DNA of 64,000 nucleotides, from contig WPIO01000007.1 in NCBI GenBank assembly GCA_009760855.2, positions 2,324,501-2,388,500 of the forward strand, read 5' to 3'. The notes below the pieces were generated by a model, which saw only the letters and a list, made by a program, of their open reading frames with translations, was not told the DNA's origin and made no database searches. Made by a program: the position numbers and the translations under genes. The stretch's first letter is position 1, and the number at the start of each line of letters is the position of its first letter. This document shows, piece by piece, positions 11,991 through 23,829 of the stretch. The DNA comes from Cristatella mucedo (lineage: Eukaryota > Bryozoa > Phylactolaemata > Cristatellidae).

Positions 11991-13010
11991 GTCCTCCTCC
12001 ATTTATACTCAACCTCTGGGAAAAGCGATTGGGGCCCGGCGATGGGCTACCGTCAACGCTGATAACACTTAGCTGATAACACTATTTGTTGTTTAAACCG
12101 TCAGAATCTGCCGCAGCCTATGAAAAACTTAATGCTTGCCCTGCAGACATTCGATCTTGGGTGTCGGAGAATTTCCTTAAGCTGTACGAAGATAAAAACT
12201 GAACTACTACTCATAGGGCACCCCAGGCATTTGGCTGGACTAGAAGACGTCGCTCTTGTAATAGGTAATGCTGTTGTGCGACCGCCACCGTATTCTCGAA
12301 GTTTAGCTGTCATCCTTCATGACTGCCTACATGTTGCAAGTTTCACTAAGATGATTGCTCCCACAGCTAGACATTCGGCTACCAAAAACGCCATTGGGTC
12401 ACTGCAGCTGGTGATATGGCTGCAAGGCTATTTGACAAATCTTAAGGGGTTCAGCCATATGTCTCCATTGCTGAAGGAGTTTCGATTACTTCCGGTTGAT
12501 CAACGGATGCCGAGTAAAGCTCATAAGCTGACCCTCAAGGCCCGAAATGGCTTGGCTCATTCATCCCTAGCTGAACGGCTGCACCAATTTCAGCCTCCAC
12601 GTGTCCTTAGAGTTCTCTAGGTACATTAAATGAGCTGTTCCATTCCTACGCTTAAGACGGTTGGCGACAGAAGCTTTTGCTCTGCAAGTCCTAGACTGTA
12701 GAACTCACCTCCACAATTCTTACCGTATCTGCTCTCCTGCGGTGCATCCATTCCGTGGTCCTGAGCTGCTACTTCCACGATACTCACTACCTCAAATGTC
12801 CTCCTGACTCAGCAATGCTTCCCACTTTCTTTTCTTTCGCGAGATGAAGTCTGCTGGCTACCGAATGCTTACCGAAAGCCGCTTCAGCTGTGAGTCTTCT
12901 ATACACAACTCTCTTGCGTAACACCAACTTAATTTTTCTGGCTTTGTGAACACACAGATAGCGGTACATTACTGTACATTGCATCGCCTCAGGCAATCTT
13001 ACCTCCCTAA
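11991..13010 (+). mobile_element. LINE family 2, decayed
   Basis: Plus-strand remnants of the post-YADD region and C-terminal domain ([36 protein letters not shown]) and the 3' UTR, with frameshifts. Confidence 0.75.
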
Positions 13011-13069
13011 GAAAAGCGATTTTTCCATGACCATCCTGGGGTGGAGTTAGTGGGAATATAGGAGGGATA

Positions 13070-13830
13070 ACTTATCTCTTTCTATGCACTTTATACAGTT
13101 CACAAGGACCCAGCAAAGCTGTGAGAAACATGTGCGTTTTTAGCTTCTCTTTACATGTTTAGCCGTGCTGGTTTGGCCCAGCGCTTAATGTGTTCGGCTC
13201 GGACTAAGGTCAAGGTGAATGTATTTGATGACCGAGCATATGTGAAAAATACAAGATGATTCAACAGCCACTTTTGTATAGCGACAGAAGAGCCTTTACG
13301 GCTATCGCCACCGCTTGCAGCAGCCATAAGGGATCGCCTGCCGCAGGATTCGAGCCCACGACCTCACGGCCGAGGTCGCGAGGTCGTGAAAAGCAACCGC
13401 CTTACCTAGTGTGTCATCCCGGCTCGCATGAATGAAGACTAACTTATCTTATTGCGCTACACAAATAAATATATTTTTTGTCAGATGATGTCGTGACGTC
13501 AGCGGGGAGTGAGTTCCAGGCTCTGTAAGCATACGAAATAATGCAGGGTCTTCAAAGGATGTAAGATTGGTTAAAGTCAATACAAAGCGACTTGAGTCAG
13601 AAGAATGGGTGGTACGATGCCTAGCCTGATTGGGAAGTAGTTCGCATAGCTAGGGGGGCTTTAAGTACTAAGGTACCTAAAATTGAGTTGGAAAGCTTAA
13701 CGTCTATAAGCTGTTTGATGGGGGAGCCAGTTTAGATCGGTATCTAGTTGTTTAATGCCGCAATTGCAACGTTCAAGACAGACAAGCCTAGCTACTGAGC
13801 TGCGGATCTACTACAAGTACGTTATTGAAG
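13070..13830 (-). mobile_element. LINE family 1 remnant
   Basis: Minus-strand 3' UTR and C-terminal coding remnants around 13480-13800, split by the SINE at 13255-13430. Confidence 0.6.
13255..13430 (-). mobile_element. tRNA-derived SINE, type A
   Basis: Reverse copy of the type A SINE; the B box reads ggctcgaatcc on the minus strand and the terminal gtcgctatacaaaag tail lies at 13270-13285. Confidence 0.75.
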
Positions 13831-13892
13831 GCAAACCAACCGCACGAAGTTCCAATGAGAGAGGATACCGAAGTAATAAATAATAATAATAA

Positions 13893-14056
13893 ATCCTTGC
13901 TGATTAAGCAGCCTCTTTTTGTATAGCGACAGAAGAGCCTTTACGGCTATCACCACCGCTTGCAGTGGCGACATAGAATCGCCCACCGCAGGAATCGAAC
14001 CCACGACCGAGGTCGTGAAAGCAACAGCTTTACCTAGTGTGCCATCACGACTCAGG
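13893..14056 (-). mobile_element. tRNA-derived SINE, type A
   Basis: Reverse copy with B box gggttcgattcctgcggtgg on the minus strand. It lacks part of the clover-like spacer between the boxes. Confidence 0.8.
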
Positions 14057-14136
14057 ACAGAAGCAAGACGAACCGGGTAAACGCAGCTTAGCACACCTTT
14101 ATACAAGATGTAAAGCGCCTAGAATGAGAGTGTGAT

Positions 14137-14190
14137 ACTTGATAAATCACCCTCCGAGAACTAGAGTTCTCGGAGGGTGATTTATCAAGT
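14137..14190. repeat. Perfect inverted repeat, 26-base arms, 2-base spacer
   Basis: 14137-14162 is the exact reverse complement of 14165-14190. Both arms are the terminal segment of the LINE family 1 3' end, so two LINE tails lie head to head and can form a long hairpin 350 bases before CHCHD4. Confidence 0.95.
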
Positions 14191-14542
14191 GCATTATTAT
14201 TATTATTATTGTTAAGATGAGGCGTCACTTGCCACCTCCGGAGTCCCTTATGGGCCTGAAACGCCGCCGCCACTGAAGGCGCAGTCTCACCTCTCTTCAT
14301 CAATTTACAAAGAATCTCTACGGCAGCAGCAGCACACAGTATGTCGGTATTTTGTATAAACTCATTTTTTCAATCCAGCCAAACGCCGGAATTCCCCTTC
14401 GCTGTTGTGGCCGCACACTAGACCCCTCAACCGGAAGGGGTGAGTCCACCTTGAGTAACAACGTGCGCCAGTTCTGGCCCATTCCGGTCCGGGGCTGGTC
14501 GTGAGCTGCCATTCTAAGATCTCCAATCCCTGTCGCGAAAAA

Positions 14543-14564
14543 ATGTCACATTGTGAGGATAAAG
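14543..14564 (+). CDS. CHCHD4: CHCHD4 exon 1 (22 coding bases)
   Basis: ATG plus six codons (MSHCEDK) and one base, then the donor gtaagc. The short length hides it from ORF scans. It is recognised because [14 protein letters not shown] matches the known N terminus of the family in spacing and sense. An upstream in-frame GTG at 14501 has no support. Confidence 0.9.
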
Positions 14565-17500
14565 GTAAGCTTGCTTGTGAAAAAAATCTCGAACTTCCAG
14601 TTTCGTTTGGCGGGCGCACGCCTCGTAGTCTGTCGCAGCCGCGGCCGCCGGGCTGTTGCTCTCAGTTACCGCCGCATCGCGTGGGAGCGGTACTGAGTCT
14701 GCGCCGTTCGGCACTTATAGGGGACGATATGCATAACAGTTTTTCCCCACACCCAGTTTTATCGAAAGCTTGTGGAATCATGCTGCTATTATGTGCGAAT
14801 GCGCTATTGGCGTTGCCAAGAGCTTGCCCGCGCTGTTTTGTGGTTGTGCGCGTGCGTCCTTACCGCGGGCTGCCCGGTAGCTAGCGGCCGCTCAACGCCG
14901 CCGGGAGACAGCTAGCCGCAACATCGCTGCAAATTTTGGTTTTTCTGGACGGAAGGAAATCGGGACGGATTTTTGAACGGCTTCCAAGCCGGGAAGCTTC
15001 CAAACGGGCAAGCGAGCGAGCGAGCGATACTATACACGTATGCACTAAACGTGTAGCTCAGTGAGACGCGAGTGAGTCGTCTACAGTGCACTTACTGACT
15101 TATAAATGCGTGGAATAGCTGTGGACTGTCGATCGCGTGAATTAGTGAAGGAATAATGGTTTGAGATTAAAGTTTACTAATGTGCTGCAAACACTTACTT
15201 CCACTCTTGTAACGTTGCATGGGAAGGAGCATTATGTGATGGTACCTTATGATTAGAAAAGCCACCATTTGCTCTGTTCAGTGATGTTGAGAGGCTCTCT
15301 GAAATTGGCCGTGTTCGATGCCGTAGTTGCATATGGGTGTGCATGCCCTCTCGATGAAAGAAATCGAGTTTAAATCGAATGAGGTTGTACGTAAGCACAG
15401 AGTTTGAGGCATGTTTATTGTTTGAGGCTACTTAGATCTCTTCCTTAACAACTATCGTAATGATTACACAAGTGTTTTTTAATATCGCCTTGAGAAAACC
15501 TAGTTTCTTTCTAAGCACTTGCCACTTTCGCTGGTAAGAAAGCATATCAGCTGGCTGGTGATAAAATATTATTCATTTGTATAGCGCCCCAAGAGAACTT
15601 AATCTCTATTCAGGCGCTTCACATATGCCTCGGGGCTCGAGCCCACGACCTCAGTCAGATCTTGGTCAGAGAGAGCACCTTAACCGCTGGACCAAACCAG
15701 CTCGATAATAACTTGCAAACATGCAGCACTCATAAGCACACGAAGGGCGATTCACATAGGCGAAGCAAATGGTGTGAAGAGCAGGTGGATGGTTAGCGTT
15801 CGTCGAATGTTTCGATTCGAAATCCATGCCTGCTTATATAAGGATACCACAGCTAAGCAGCTGGTCGATGCATTTTTTACCTCCCATCTCGACTTTGGCA
15901 AGTCACTGCTCGCCAGTCTTTTGGCTTGTGCAATAAGGTGAGGCTTGTCTGTCGACAACTCGCAGTTTCTACGTTATGCCACTTCTCACCATATCTGCTC
16001 TGGCTCCCATCAAGCTGTATCAATTTAAGGATTTGATCAGTCACTTATAGGTCCCTTTATTCTCTTGTTCCAGAATACCTATCCCAACTACTTCCTAGTC
16101 AGGTGTACCAGCTGCTCTTCTGACTCAAGTAGCTGTGTCTCTAGCCAGCTTCAAATCCTTTAGAGACCGTGCCTGTTCATATGCTCACCAAGCCTGAAAC
16201 TCTCTCTCGACTGACATCCTTAGGCTAGATGGCTATTTAAAAAAAGAAGCTAAAACGCTCGGCGGGTGCTAGGTCCGTGTGAATTGTCCTTTGTGTACGT
16301 GCTGATGCTGCATTTTATTGCTAATCGATTGATATGCTTCCTTTGTAGCACATGTCAAGTGCCTATAACGAGATTTAGTACTCTTTTGGTGCTTTATAAA
16401 TTTTTTATCATAACTAACCTTGCTTGTCATTAACCCTTGGTTGTTGCTTCTTCTACTGCAGCAAGTCTAATGCACCCGGATGGAGATTTGGTTCTCTTAA
16501 GGTTCTATGCAAGACATTATTTCCAGCTCTTGCTTCTTAATAGCACATTATGTGACGCCTAGCTGACTGCATGCCACACACTGCCACTTGCCTGGCCTGT
16601 GTGCATGTATGAGGATGTTGACCTCAAGGGCACGTTGCTCTTTGTCTTGACGACTCAGCTTGGCAGATGATGGCTTCCTTAGCCCGAATGAGCGATCGTT
16701 GCTCTTGCTGGTCAATTCAACTCCCAGAGAATGCTTCGCATTCTGCCTGCCTATTAGATTAGTTCAGAGGAGGAGCAGAGCCGTTTGGCTGCTTGGCCCT
16801 TCTCAAGTCAGCTCAGGCCGGCTGTGTGCCGTATCGTGCGTGCGTGCATATCACAACGGACGCCCTTTTTCTTTACTGCTGCTGCTCTCAGCCGTGTCTC
16901 AGCTTGCGTCGCGATTTTGCACATGATCAAGAGATGTGTGTGCGTGTGACACGCCTAGGTAAGGACAAGGTTATTTTCCTGACCAAAGAGGACCTGGAGC
17001 AGCCAAGCAAAGCCCTGATTCACGAGTTTAAGGAGGACGACGAAGAACCAGGTGAGACTGAGAGCGTGTGCACTCTGGTCAGTGATTGCTTGCTCTTTCA
17101 TGCATCTCAGAGCTGCAGAGGTGTCCGGCTGCTTGGTGAAGGTGAAGATGGTTGCATGCTGTACACAGCCTTATGTCCGCTGCCTTTATCGCTGGCTAGT
17201 TTCTGTGACAAGATTCTGGTTGACTTGTCTGTGCAAAGTAAAGTTACGGTCAGCTAATTCAACAGCCTTATTTACATAGTGGCAGAAGAGTCTTAGGTGG
17301 TGTCACTCTCTTGCAGTGGGCAATAAAGGATTGCGTGCTGCAGGACTCAAACCCGCGACCTGGGTCGTAAAGTGCAAGGACGTTAACCCTAGGCTAAGAC
17401 CTGAGAGCCCTAAGTAAAGTTCGGCTGATTAAACAGCCTCATTTATATAGCAGTAGTAGAGCCTCAGCATCTGGCCTACCCCCACTTGCCGAAAGCAATA

Positions 17501-20500
17501 AAGGATTGCTTGTGGCAGGGCTAGAAGCAACGACCTGTCTGCCACTTAGTTGTAGTATAAGAAGATTGCCTGCCTTTAAGGCTGTTTGCTTGGGTTATAC
17601 TCCCTGGCTGTTGTGCAGTTTGCCCAAATTCTAACCGCTGAAACGATGGTAATAATAATAATTAATACCTTTGTATAGTGTCCTCGGAGAACTTAATCTC
17701 TCTCTAGGCACTTTAGATATTGTAAAGGAAGCGTGATTGGATGATTTCGTGGTAGCATGCTCAGTGTCAACAAGCATTGCACGGTTAGTACATTCACAGG
17801 GCCAGTATGTAAATATGCTTAGTGGCAGCATGCACAGTGTCAGCACGCATAAGCACACATAGGACGGAATCACACGGAACCACTAAATGCTGTAATAAAT
17901 ATTGCGTTTTTAGCTTCATTTTAAACGTCAAGCCAGGGGATGTCGTTACCTCAGTCGTAAGTGGGTTCCAGGCTTTGGGAACATATGAACTCAAGGCACG
18001 GTCTCATAAGGATTTTAGGTTCGTACGAAGTATAGCTAAACGATTTGATTCAGAAAAGTGGGTGGTACGATGCCTAGCCTGGTGCAGAAGTGGTTATGAT
18101 AGGTAGGCTAAAGCCAAGGAATGAAGGAATCTATAAGTGAGTGACAGAACCTTGAAGTTGATGTCTGTTTGACTGGGTTCAGGTCGGCGAGAAGTGGTGT
18201 GATGTGGCAACTACTCCACTCACGACAGAAAAGCCTGATAATAATAATAATAATAATAATTTGTATAGCACCATCAGAGAACTGAATCTTTTTAAGCACT
18301 TTACATATGCTATAAAGAAAGCATGACCAAATGATTAGTGGTAACATTCTAAATGTCATCAAGCATGACATTGTAAGATGCTACATGCACAGGGTGAACT
18401 AGCTTCAGTTTGGCACCAACTATAAGCTCCTGGGTGCACAGGCCGGGAGACCAGCAAGCAGTAAGTTGCAGAAATCGAGACTGGATATTGCACATGCATG
18501 GACCAATTTGTATTTAGTATCTCTGTCGAAGCAAGCCTGAATTTTAGCAATTTTTATGTAGCTGAAAGTAGGCAGACATTACTGTGGAGCTAATGTGATC
18601 CTTTAGTTCGTCACTTTGGAAAAGGACGTTTAGATATCTTGCAGATGTAACATGCTAGCAGAGCCGACTTTGAGCGTCAAGCTTTCCAATTTCTAGTCAA
18701 TTTCTAATTTCTAGTTCAATTTCACTTGCTTTGCCCTTAACTATTAAGTTGGTTTTGTTGTCATTTAATTTGGGAAAGTTTGCCGTCATCCGTGTGCAGA
18801 TGTCAGCAATACATGCAGTAAGGGTGTGTAGAGAATTCGGCATGCTTGAGAGCTGGGATGAATCAAGCAAAGGTGCAACTGAGTGTCATCTGCATAAAAT
18901 TGAAAACCTAGATTGTGCTTGGCGATCACATCGGCAAGAGGGTGAGTATAAACCGTGAAAAGAATGGGACCAAGCACAGAGCCCTTAGGTGCACTGTACT
19001 CCAGTGATTCTTCGTATGCTGTTTGTCCATTAACATCAATGCTCTTTAATCTACTGAAATAGGACCTGAACTACTCTAGTGCTGTGCCAGTGATGCCCAG
19101 GCAAGATTAGAAGTGCTCAAGAAGGACTTGGTGATCGTAGTATCAATAGCTGCCGACAGATCGAGCAAAACAAGCATAGAACTATTTGTGCATTCCTTAG
19201 AAAGTCGTTACACACCCAAAGCAATGCTGACTCCATGGAGTGATTAGCTCTAAAACCAGTCTAATACATGTGAGTCTAGCTGTTCTGCCACAATTCGTTC
19301 CAGTGCCTTTGCTAAGAACGCTAGATGGGAGACTGGGCATAAGTTGCTCGAGTCCTTTTTGTCTAGTGTTGCCTTTAGTTACGGTCTGACTACAGCCTCT
19401 TTGAACAGTTCTGGGACATGACCTGAGGTTAATCACATATTTATGATGTTAGTTATGCAAGGTAGCAGCAGACCTATGCACGGTAGAAGCAGGATAGTGG
19501 GAATAGGGTCCAGAGGACTAATTTTCTTCTTTGAATGGGATATGAACTTCAGGATGAGGTCACTCGTGGCCTCCTTGATGGCATTGAAGTGCTACGAGGT
19601 GCGGATGGACAGGAGTTCACAGGGAGTGTGGTCACCCTAGGGATGGACTCCCTGATCTTGTCCATCTTTTTGACAAAGAAGCTAGAGAAGCGATCTGCTA
19701 GATCTTCACATGGATCACTAGATAAAGATCTAACCTGGGAGCAGTTAAGCAGATGGTTGATTCTCGACATAAGCATTTTTGGATTGTGCATCTGTGATTC
19801 AACAATGTTTTCTTTTTATAGAAGCTAGACTTGGCCTTTGCTAGTATCGATTGGTACGATCTACAGTAGTCCTCGTATGTCTGTCGTTGGACAGTCAGTC
19901 CTGATCTTTTGTATGCTTTTTCAGGCGTGCACTTAATATCCCTAGCTAGTTTAATGTCTGCAGTAAACCATAACTAGGCGAGGGCTCGCAGTGCACTCAG
20001 TCAAAGATCAAACTCGCCGAGCATGTCAGCGAGTGTCGTGTTGTAGCAATCTACCAGGATGACAGGTCGGAAGGGGGATTGAGCAGCAGAGGGTAAGCAG
20101 ATATTATCACACGGACAGCATCGATATCACGAGTCTTGAGGTTTCGCCATTCACAGATGATTTTAGATGACGAGGAGGGCACATACTGTAGACTGAATGA
20201 GATCTGCATGTGATCAGATAAGCAGAATTTGGTAATAATTGGTGATACTGTGCAATTGTAGAAGAACATTTGGTCGAGTGTGTGACCCTTGATATGAGTA
20301 GGGCTATGAACATAAGCCACAAGAGACAATGAGTCAGTCATTGCACGAAATTCTGTGCTGAAGGCATAAGATATTTATATATTTACTAATATAAGTCGCA
20401 CTTTTTCCGATTTTTTTAAGTAATCAATCTGCTACTTATACACTGCAAGTCAAATAATGACAAAATTAAAAAAGACCCCTTGCCTACCTATCTAGACTGC

Positions 20501-21954
20501 TCAATTTGCTCGTATGGAATTAGCTAGTTTTTATTATACTCTACTTTAGCTGACCACAAACCCTTAAATTGCACATTTGAAATATGCTGCATACAACTGA
20601 AGATGTTGCAATCCTACCTGATTATAAACCTCGTTTTGTATAGCGACAGAAGAGCCTTTACGGCTATCACCAGCGCTTGCAGTGGCGATAAAGTATCGCC
20701 CACCGCAGGAATCGAACCCACGACCTCGGGATCAAGGTCGTGAAAGCAAACGCCTTACCTAGTGTGCCATCACGGCTCACCAATCTACGAGGAAGTGACG
20801 ATTCAGACATTGACAATGCTGTAGAAGACTACCAAAATGTTAGTAATGATAGTGATGAGTTTCTTGCTGATTAAAACAAATTTATATTAATATAAAATGA
20901 GCTACATATTCAGTAAAATATTTCAATAAATTAAAAATTCCATAAATTTAGGTTGCGACTTTATTTGGGTGTGATTTAGAAATACGGTAAGTTATCAAAC
21001 TGAATGTTGAAATCACCCAGCGAAAGGCATCGATTTCTTGCACACAGAATCGAAATGAGATCAGAGAAATGTGACATAAATAAAAACTTGGTACCTGGGG
21101 GGGGGGGGCGATAGACTATTGCCACCATGAGTAGCTTGTTGTCGGTTGCTCAAAATAATAGATTCTAAAGACTGCTTGGAGGGGACTGCAAACGGCTTGA
21201 AATTGAAGGACGAGCAGGTAATGACGGCGACTCAACCTCCAGTTTTGATTGATCTAGGGGTATGAAAGGAGAAGCCTGTCGGTGTCGCGTCGTAAATGGT
21301 CGGGCAGTTGACCAATTTTAGCCAGGTTTCAGTCAAGGCGAGCAAGTAGACCTTTTTCAGAAATAAGGATGCTTATTACTTGGGGTTTATTGCATTGAAC
21401 GAGGATGCATTCAATAATACAGATTGCATAATGTTAAAGACATTATACAGAGTGCGTGTAATGTTCAAGACATTATATAGTGTGTAATGTTAAGGTGCAC
21501 CTGATCTTTGCACCCTGATTTTATTGCTGGTGGCTATGTGACATAACAATGTTACACGTTTGCCATATGAAAAGAAAAAAGAAAATGCTGAGTTTACCAC
21601 AGTGTAAAGGCGCTCCACTTTGGCCCATGATGGTAGATTCACGTTTCTATTTTTTCTATTGTAGGCCTCATACTACCAAGTGGAGATATCAATTGGAGCT
21701 GCCCATGTTTGGGTGGCATGGCAAGTGGGCCGTGTGGTCTCGAATTCCGCGAAGCATTCTCATGCTTTCATTATAGTAAAGCTGAAATGAAAGGATCCGA
21801 CTGTATTGACTCATTCCGGAATATGCAAGAATGCATGGCAAAATACCCGGATCTTTATCCAGATAAGGATGACAAGCCAGATGAAGACGATGGTCACGAG
21901 CCCAGCACAACTGCTGCTGCTATCCCAAAGGAAAAGCCAGCAGGCAAGAGCTAA
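14543..21954 (+). CDS. CHCHD4: CHCHD4/MIA40 intermembrane-space import oxidoreductase (complete, three exons)
   Basis: Mitochondrial intermembrane-space oxidoreductase that traps incoming twin-cysteine proteins through its CPC motif and is reoxidised by ALR/Erv1. Exons 14543-14564, 16959-17051 and 21665-21954 join in phase 1-1 to give 134 residues. Residues 1-8 are MSHCEDKG; the redox CPC is residues 51-53 in [16 protein letters not shown]; the twin CX9C pairs are Cys62/Cys72 and Cys85/Cys95; the acidic tail begins after KYPDLYP. Length matches animal orthologues of about 140 residues. No N-terminal presequence is seen, as expected for animal forms. Intron 2 (4.6 kb) is mostly an antisense LINE. 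A polyadenylation signal lies 260 bases after the stop. Confidence 0.97.
15565..15706 (-). mobile_element. tRNA-derived SINE with LINE-like 3' end (type C)
   Basis: Minus strand: A-box-like tggtccagcggttaagg, B-box-like gtgggctcgagccccg, then gaagcgcctgaatagagatt and a GGGGCGC stem with aataat tail, the same order as the 3' end of LINE family 1. Confidence 0.8.
15715..16400 (+). mobile_element. LINE family 1 remnant
   Basis: Plus-strand C-terminal coding remnants (dtasklvdaff, [14 protein letters not shown] frames), 3' UTR and caagtgcctataacgagattt at 16354-16374, corresponding to the family 1 tail. Heavily mutated. Confidence 0.6.
16959..17051 (+). CDS. CHCHD4: CHCHD4 exon 2
   Basis: Acceptor cctag, donor gtgaga; 93 bases, phase 1 to 1. 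Encodes [16 protein letters not shown] and an acidic linker leading to the CPC exon. Confidence 0.95.
17254..17560 (-). mobile_element. Two tandem tRNA-derived SINE remnants (type B)
   Basis: 17254-17405 and 17418-17560 repeat the order aacagcct-atttatatag, gagcctcag/gagtctta, cttgca/gccg, caataaaggattgc and a B-box-like gggtttgagtcc (minus). A similar copy sits at 28215-28370. Confidence 0.6.
17650..21500 (-). mobile_element. Near full-length but dead LINE family 1 in CHCHD4 intron 2
   Basis: Minus strand, in order: GDF-N-type endonuclease piece near 21010, endonuclease end ([21 protein letters not shown]) at 20341-20051, linker ([20 protein letters not shown]) at about 19730, reverse transcriptase around 19500-18780 with [11 protein letters not shown], and C-terminal domain and tail to 17650. 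Frames are broken repeatedly. A SINE sits at 20622-20782. Confidence 0.8.
20622..20782 (-). mobile_element. tRNA-derived SINE, type A
   Basis: Reverse copy with intact A-like (tgatggcacactaggtaagg) and B-like (gtgggttcgattcctgc) boxes, inserted into the LINE. Confidence 0.85.
21665..21954 (+). CDS. CHCHD4: CHCHD4 exon 3: CPC motif and twin CX9C CHCH domain
   Basis: Acceptor ttgtag. Starts [17 protein letters not shown], then the complete CHCH fold and KYPDLYP, an Asp/Glu-rich tail, and a stop at 21952-21954. Confidence 0.97.
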
Positions 21955-22215
21955 TAGTCGTCTACGTACATAGGCATTCTGTCATATTTCTGATAGGTAA
22001 TTGTTAGGTGTAGTAATTTCACGAATTTTTGGTGGCCGTGCAGCTGGTGACAGGCAGCAGAGGGCCGTTGTGAGAAGCAGAAACGACAAATCGGCGGCTA
22101 TATCGTTGATTGGCATAGTTTCTCCTACAAGCAGCACAGTGCAGTGGACGCATTGCATCGTGGTTGTTAATCGATGCAAGTGCACATAATAAGAACGGTA
22201 TGAATTCAATTCTTT

Positions 22216-22221
22216 AATAAA
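22216..22221 (+). terminator. Polyadenylation signal of CHCHD4
   Basis: AATAAA, 262 bases after the CHCHD4 stop codon, in otherwise unremarkable sequence. It is the first canonical hexamer downstream. Confidence 0.6.
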
Positions 22222-22438
22222 GTGTCACAAAATAAGCTGCATGCTACGCCTCTAGTATGTCCATCCTAGCTTGTAGTCTTCAAAATCTATTCACACTAGT
22301 GCATCTAATAAGCACACGTATCTCCAGCAACCCAGTCTGCTACACTACCGGACTGCCCATAAATAATATGCATTCTCGGTTTTTTTTGCCAGTACATAAT
22401 TCTATGGCACTGTAGCTGCCAAGATTGAAGGCCCTCGT

Positions 22439-22482
<44 letters not shown>

Positions 22483-22500
22483 TATATATATATATATAAG

Positions 22501-22531
<31 letters not shown>

Positions 22532-23127
22532 ATATATATATATATATATATATCTTTCAGACACTCCACTGGATGCCACTGGTAGAGCCAAGTCAAGCAG
22601 CTGTCTGTAGAAGTTCCTTCGATCTCGCGAAATTGCTAAAACGCAATCCATCCAGAAACTTGGCAAGTGCCGAATGTGAACAAGCAGCATAGGATGCAAG
22701 TGCAATCAACCAACAGGCTTACAGCAGCATTAGCATTACTTTTTGGTGACTAACTTGAGTTGAGTGTAAATCTTGCAGCCACACAAATATGTGAGTAGAC
22801 GACGGTGGTCAAATATAGGGCTAGTGTTTCTAGCACTTGCTGATTCAGCAGCAAGAGCAAGCAAGCACTAGCCAAGCAAACGGCAGCAGGATACTGCTGC
22901 TTAATTCCTGCTGCCAGCCTTGTCACCATGCCAACATAAGGTAACACTGTTTTCATCCTCAACAAATGATGACAGCACCCAAATCACAGCCGGAACTACA
23001 TAGGCCTGCATTGCATGTCTACTATATTTTCTTTGACCGGGAGCCTTAGCACTGCATGCCCTGCTGTTGGCAATGCCTCAAGTCTGGTCAATTATCACAC
23101 ACAGCTCTAGCAAATGCATGATTAAAT
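22222..23127. other. Intergenic spacer with AT microsatellite
   Basis: Between CHCHD4 and the converging LEMD3. Contains the (AT)n block; the minus-strand reading of 22562-22700 looks protein-like but has no flanking splice signals or family match. Confidence 0.4.
22438..22556. repeat. (AT)n microsatellite, self-complementary
   Basis: About 115 bases of AT dinucleotide with CTTATATA and AAGATATA interruptions that make it cruciform-prone. Confidence 0.97.
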
Positions 23128-23268
23128 ATGAATGATTCATTTGCATAGCACCCTAAGAGAACCTAATCTGTATTCAGGGGCTTCACATTTGCCACAGGGC
23201 TCGAGCCCACGACCTCGGCAAACCTCGGTCGGGCGAGCACCTTAACCACCAGGCCAAACCAGCTTGGC
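23128..23268 (-). mobile_element. tRNA-derived SINE with LINE-like 3' end (type C)
   Basis: Second copy of the 15565 family: minus-strand tRNA-like head ending in the gaagcccctgaatacagatt stem region shared with LINE family 1. Confidence 0.8.
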
Positions 23269-23829
23269 AGAATTAGCTATCTCGATAAGGTGAACAATTA
23301 ACATAGCTATCTCGATAAGGTGAACAATTAACAAACATATGGTGATATACCTTAACTATCAGAGTATGCCATTGTTAATATTTGATAACACTATATACGT
23401 AGATTTTACTTTATAGTGTTTCTAGATAGTAAAATTCCTCATGCCTCAGAAGTATAAAACTTACCATTACTCGTCATAAACTGCTTTTTGAGACGGACAT
23501 TATTAAATCTGAAATATATGTCTTTTCCAAAACATTACAAATATACATGTCATTGGTCTTAACTATAAAAATGCATATTTTGTAGAAAATGTGTTTTTGC
23601 ACATAATTAAGCTAATAAGTAATACTGTAGTCAAACTTATTGTCATAAAACCATAAAACGGTTCGGTATTTGACGTATTGTGGACTTAGTTGTGGATCCT
23701 TAAATGACCTTGCTGAAGCCTAGAATTGACAATTTGTCCTATAAATTAATATATAAAAATTAATAATACTTTCTTCATTGATACTTTCCAGTAAAACTAT
23801 TAGAATCATTACAGGATCCTTAAGCCCAC

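Larger units (their letters stand above)
14565..16958 (+). other. CHCHD4 intron 1
   Basis: 2.4 kb. Contains a family C SINE and a plus-strand LINE remnant; 14580-15470 and 16450-16950 hold no recognised element. Confidence 0.7.

Noticed and set aside
13822-14106. tRNA genes suggested by B-box sequences at the SINE copies
   Set aside because: The heads continue into fixed non-tRNA tails and recur in several dispersed copies; no full cloverleaf closes.
14501-14884. 127-codon plus-strand ORF containing the CHCHD4 start
   Set aside because: Only the 22 coding bases 14543-14564 fit the family; the rest runs through the donor gtaagc into intron.
22562-22700. Protein-like minus reading (SRDRRNFYRQLLDLALP) beside the AT repeat
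   Set aside because: No splice sites in phase, no family match, and it abuts a microsatellite.
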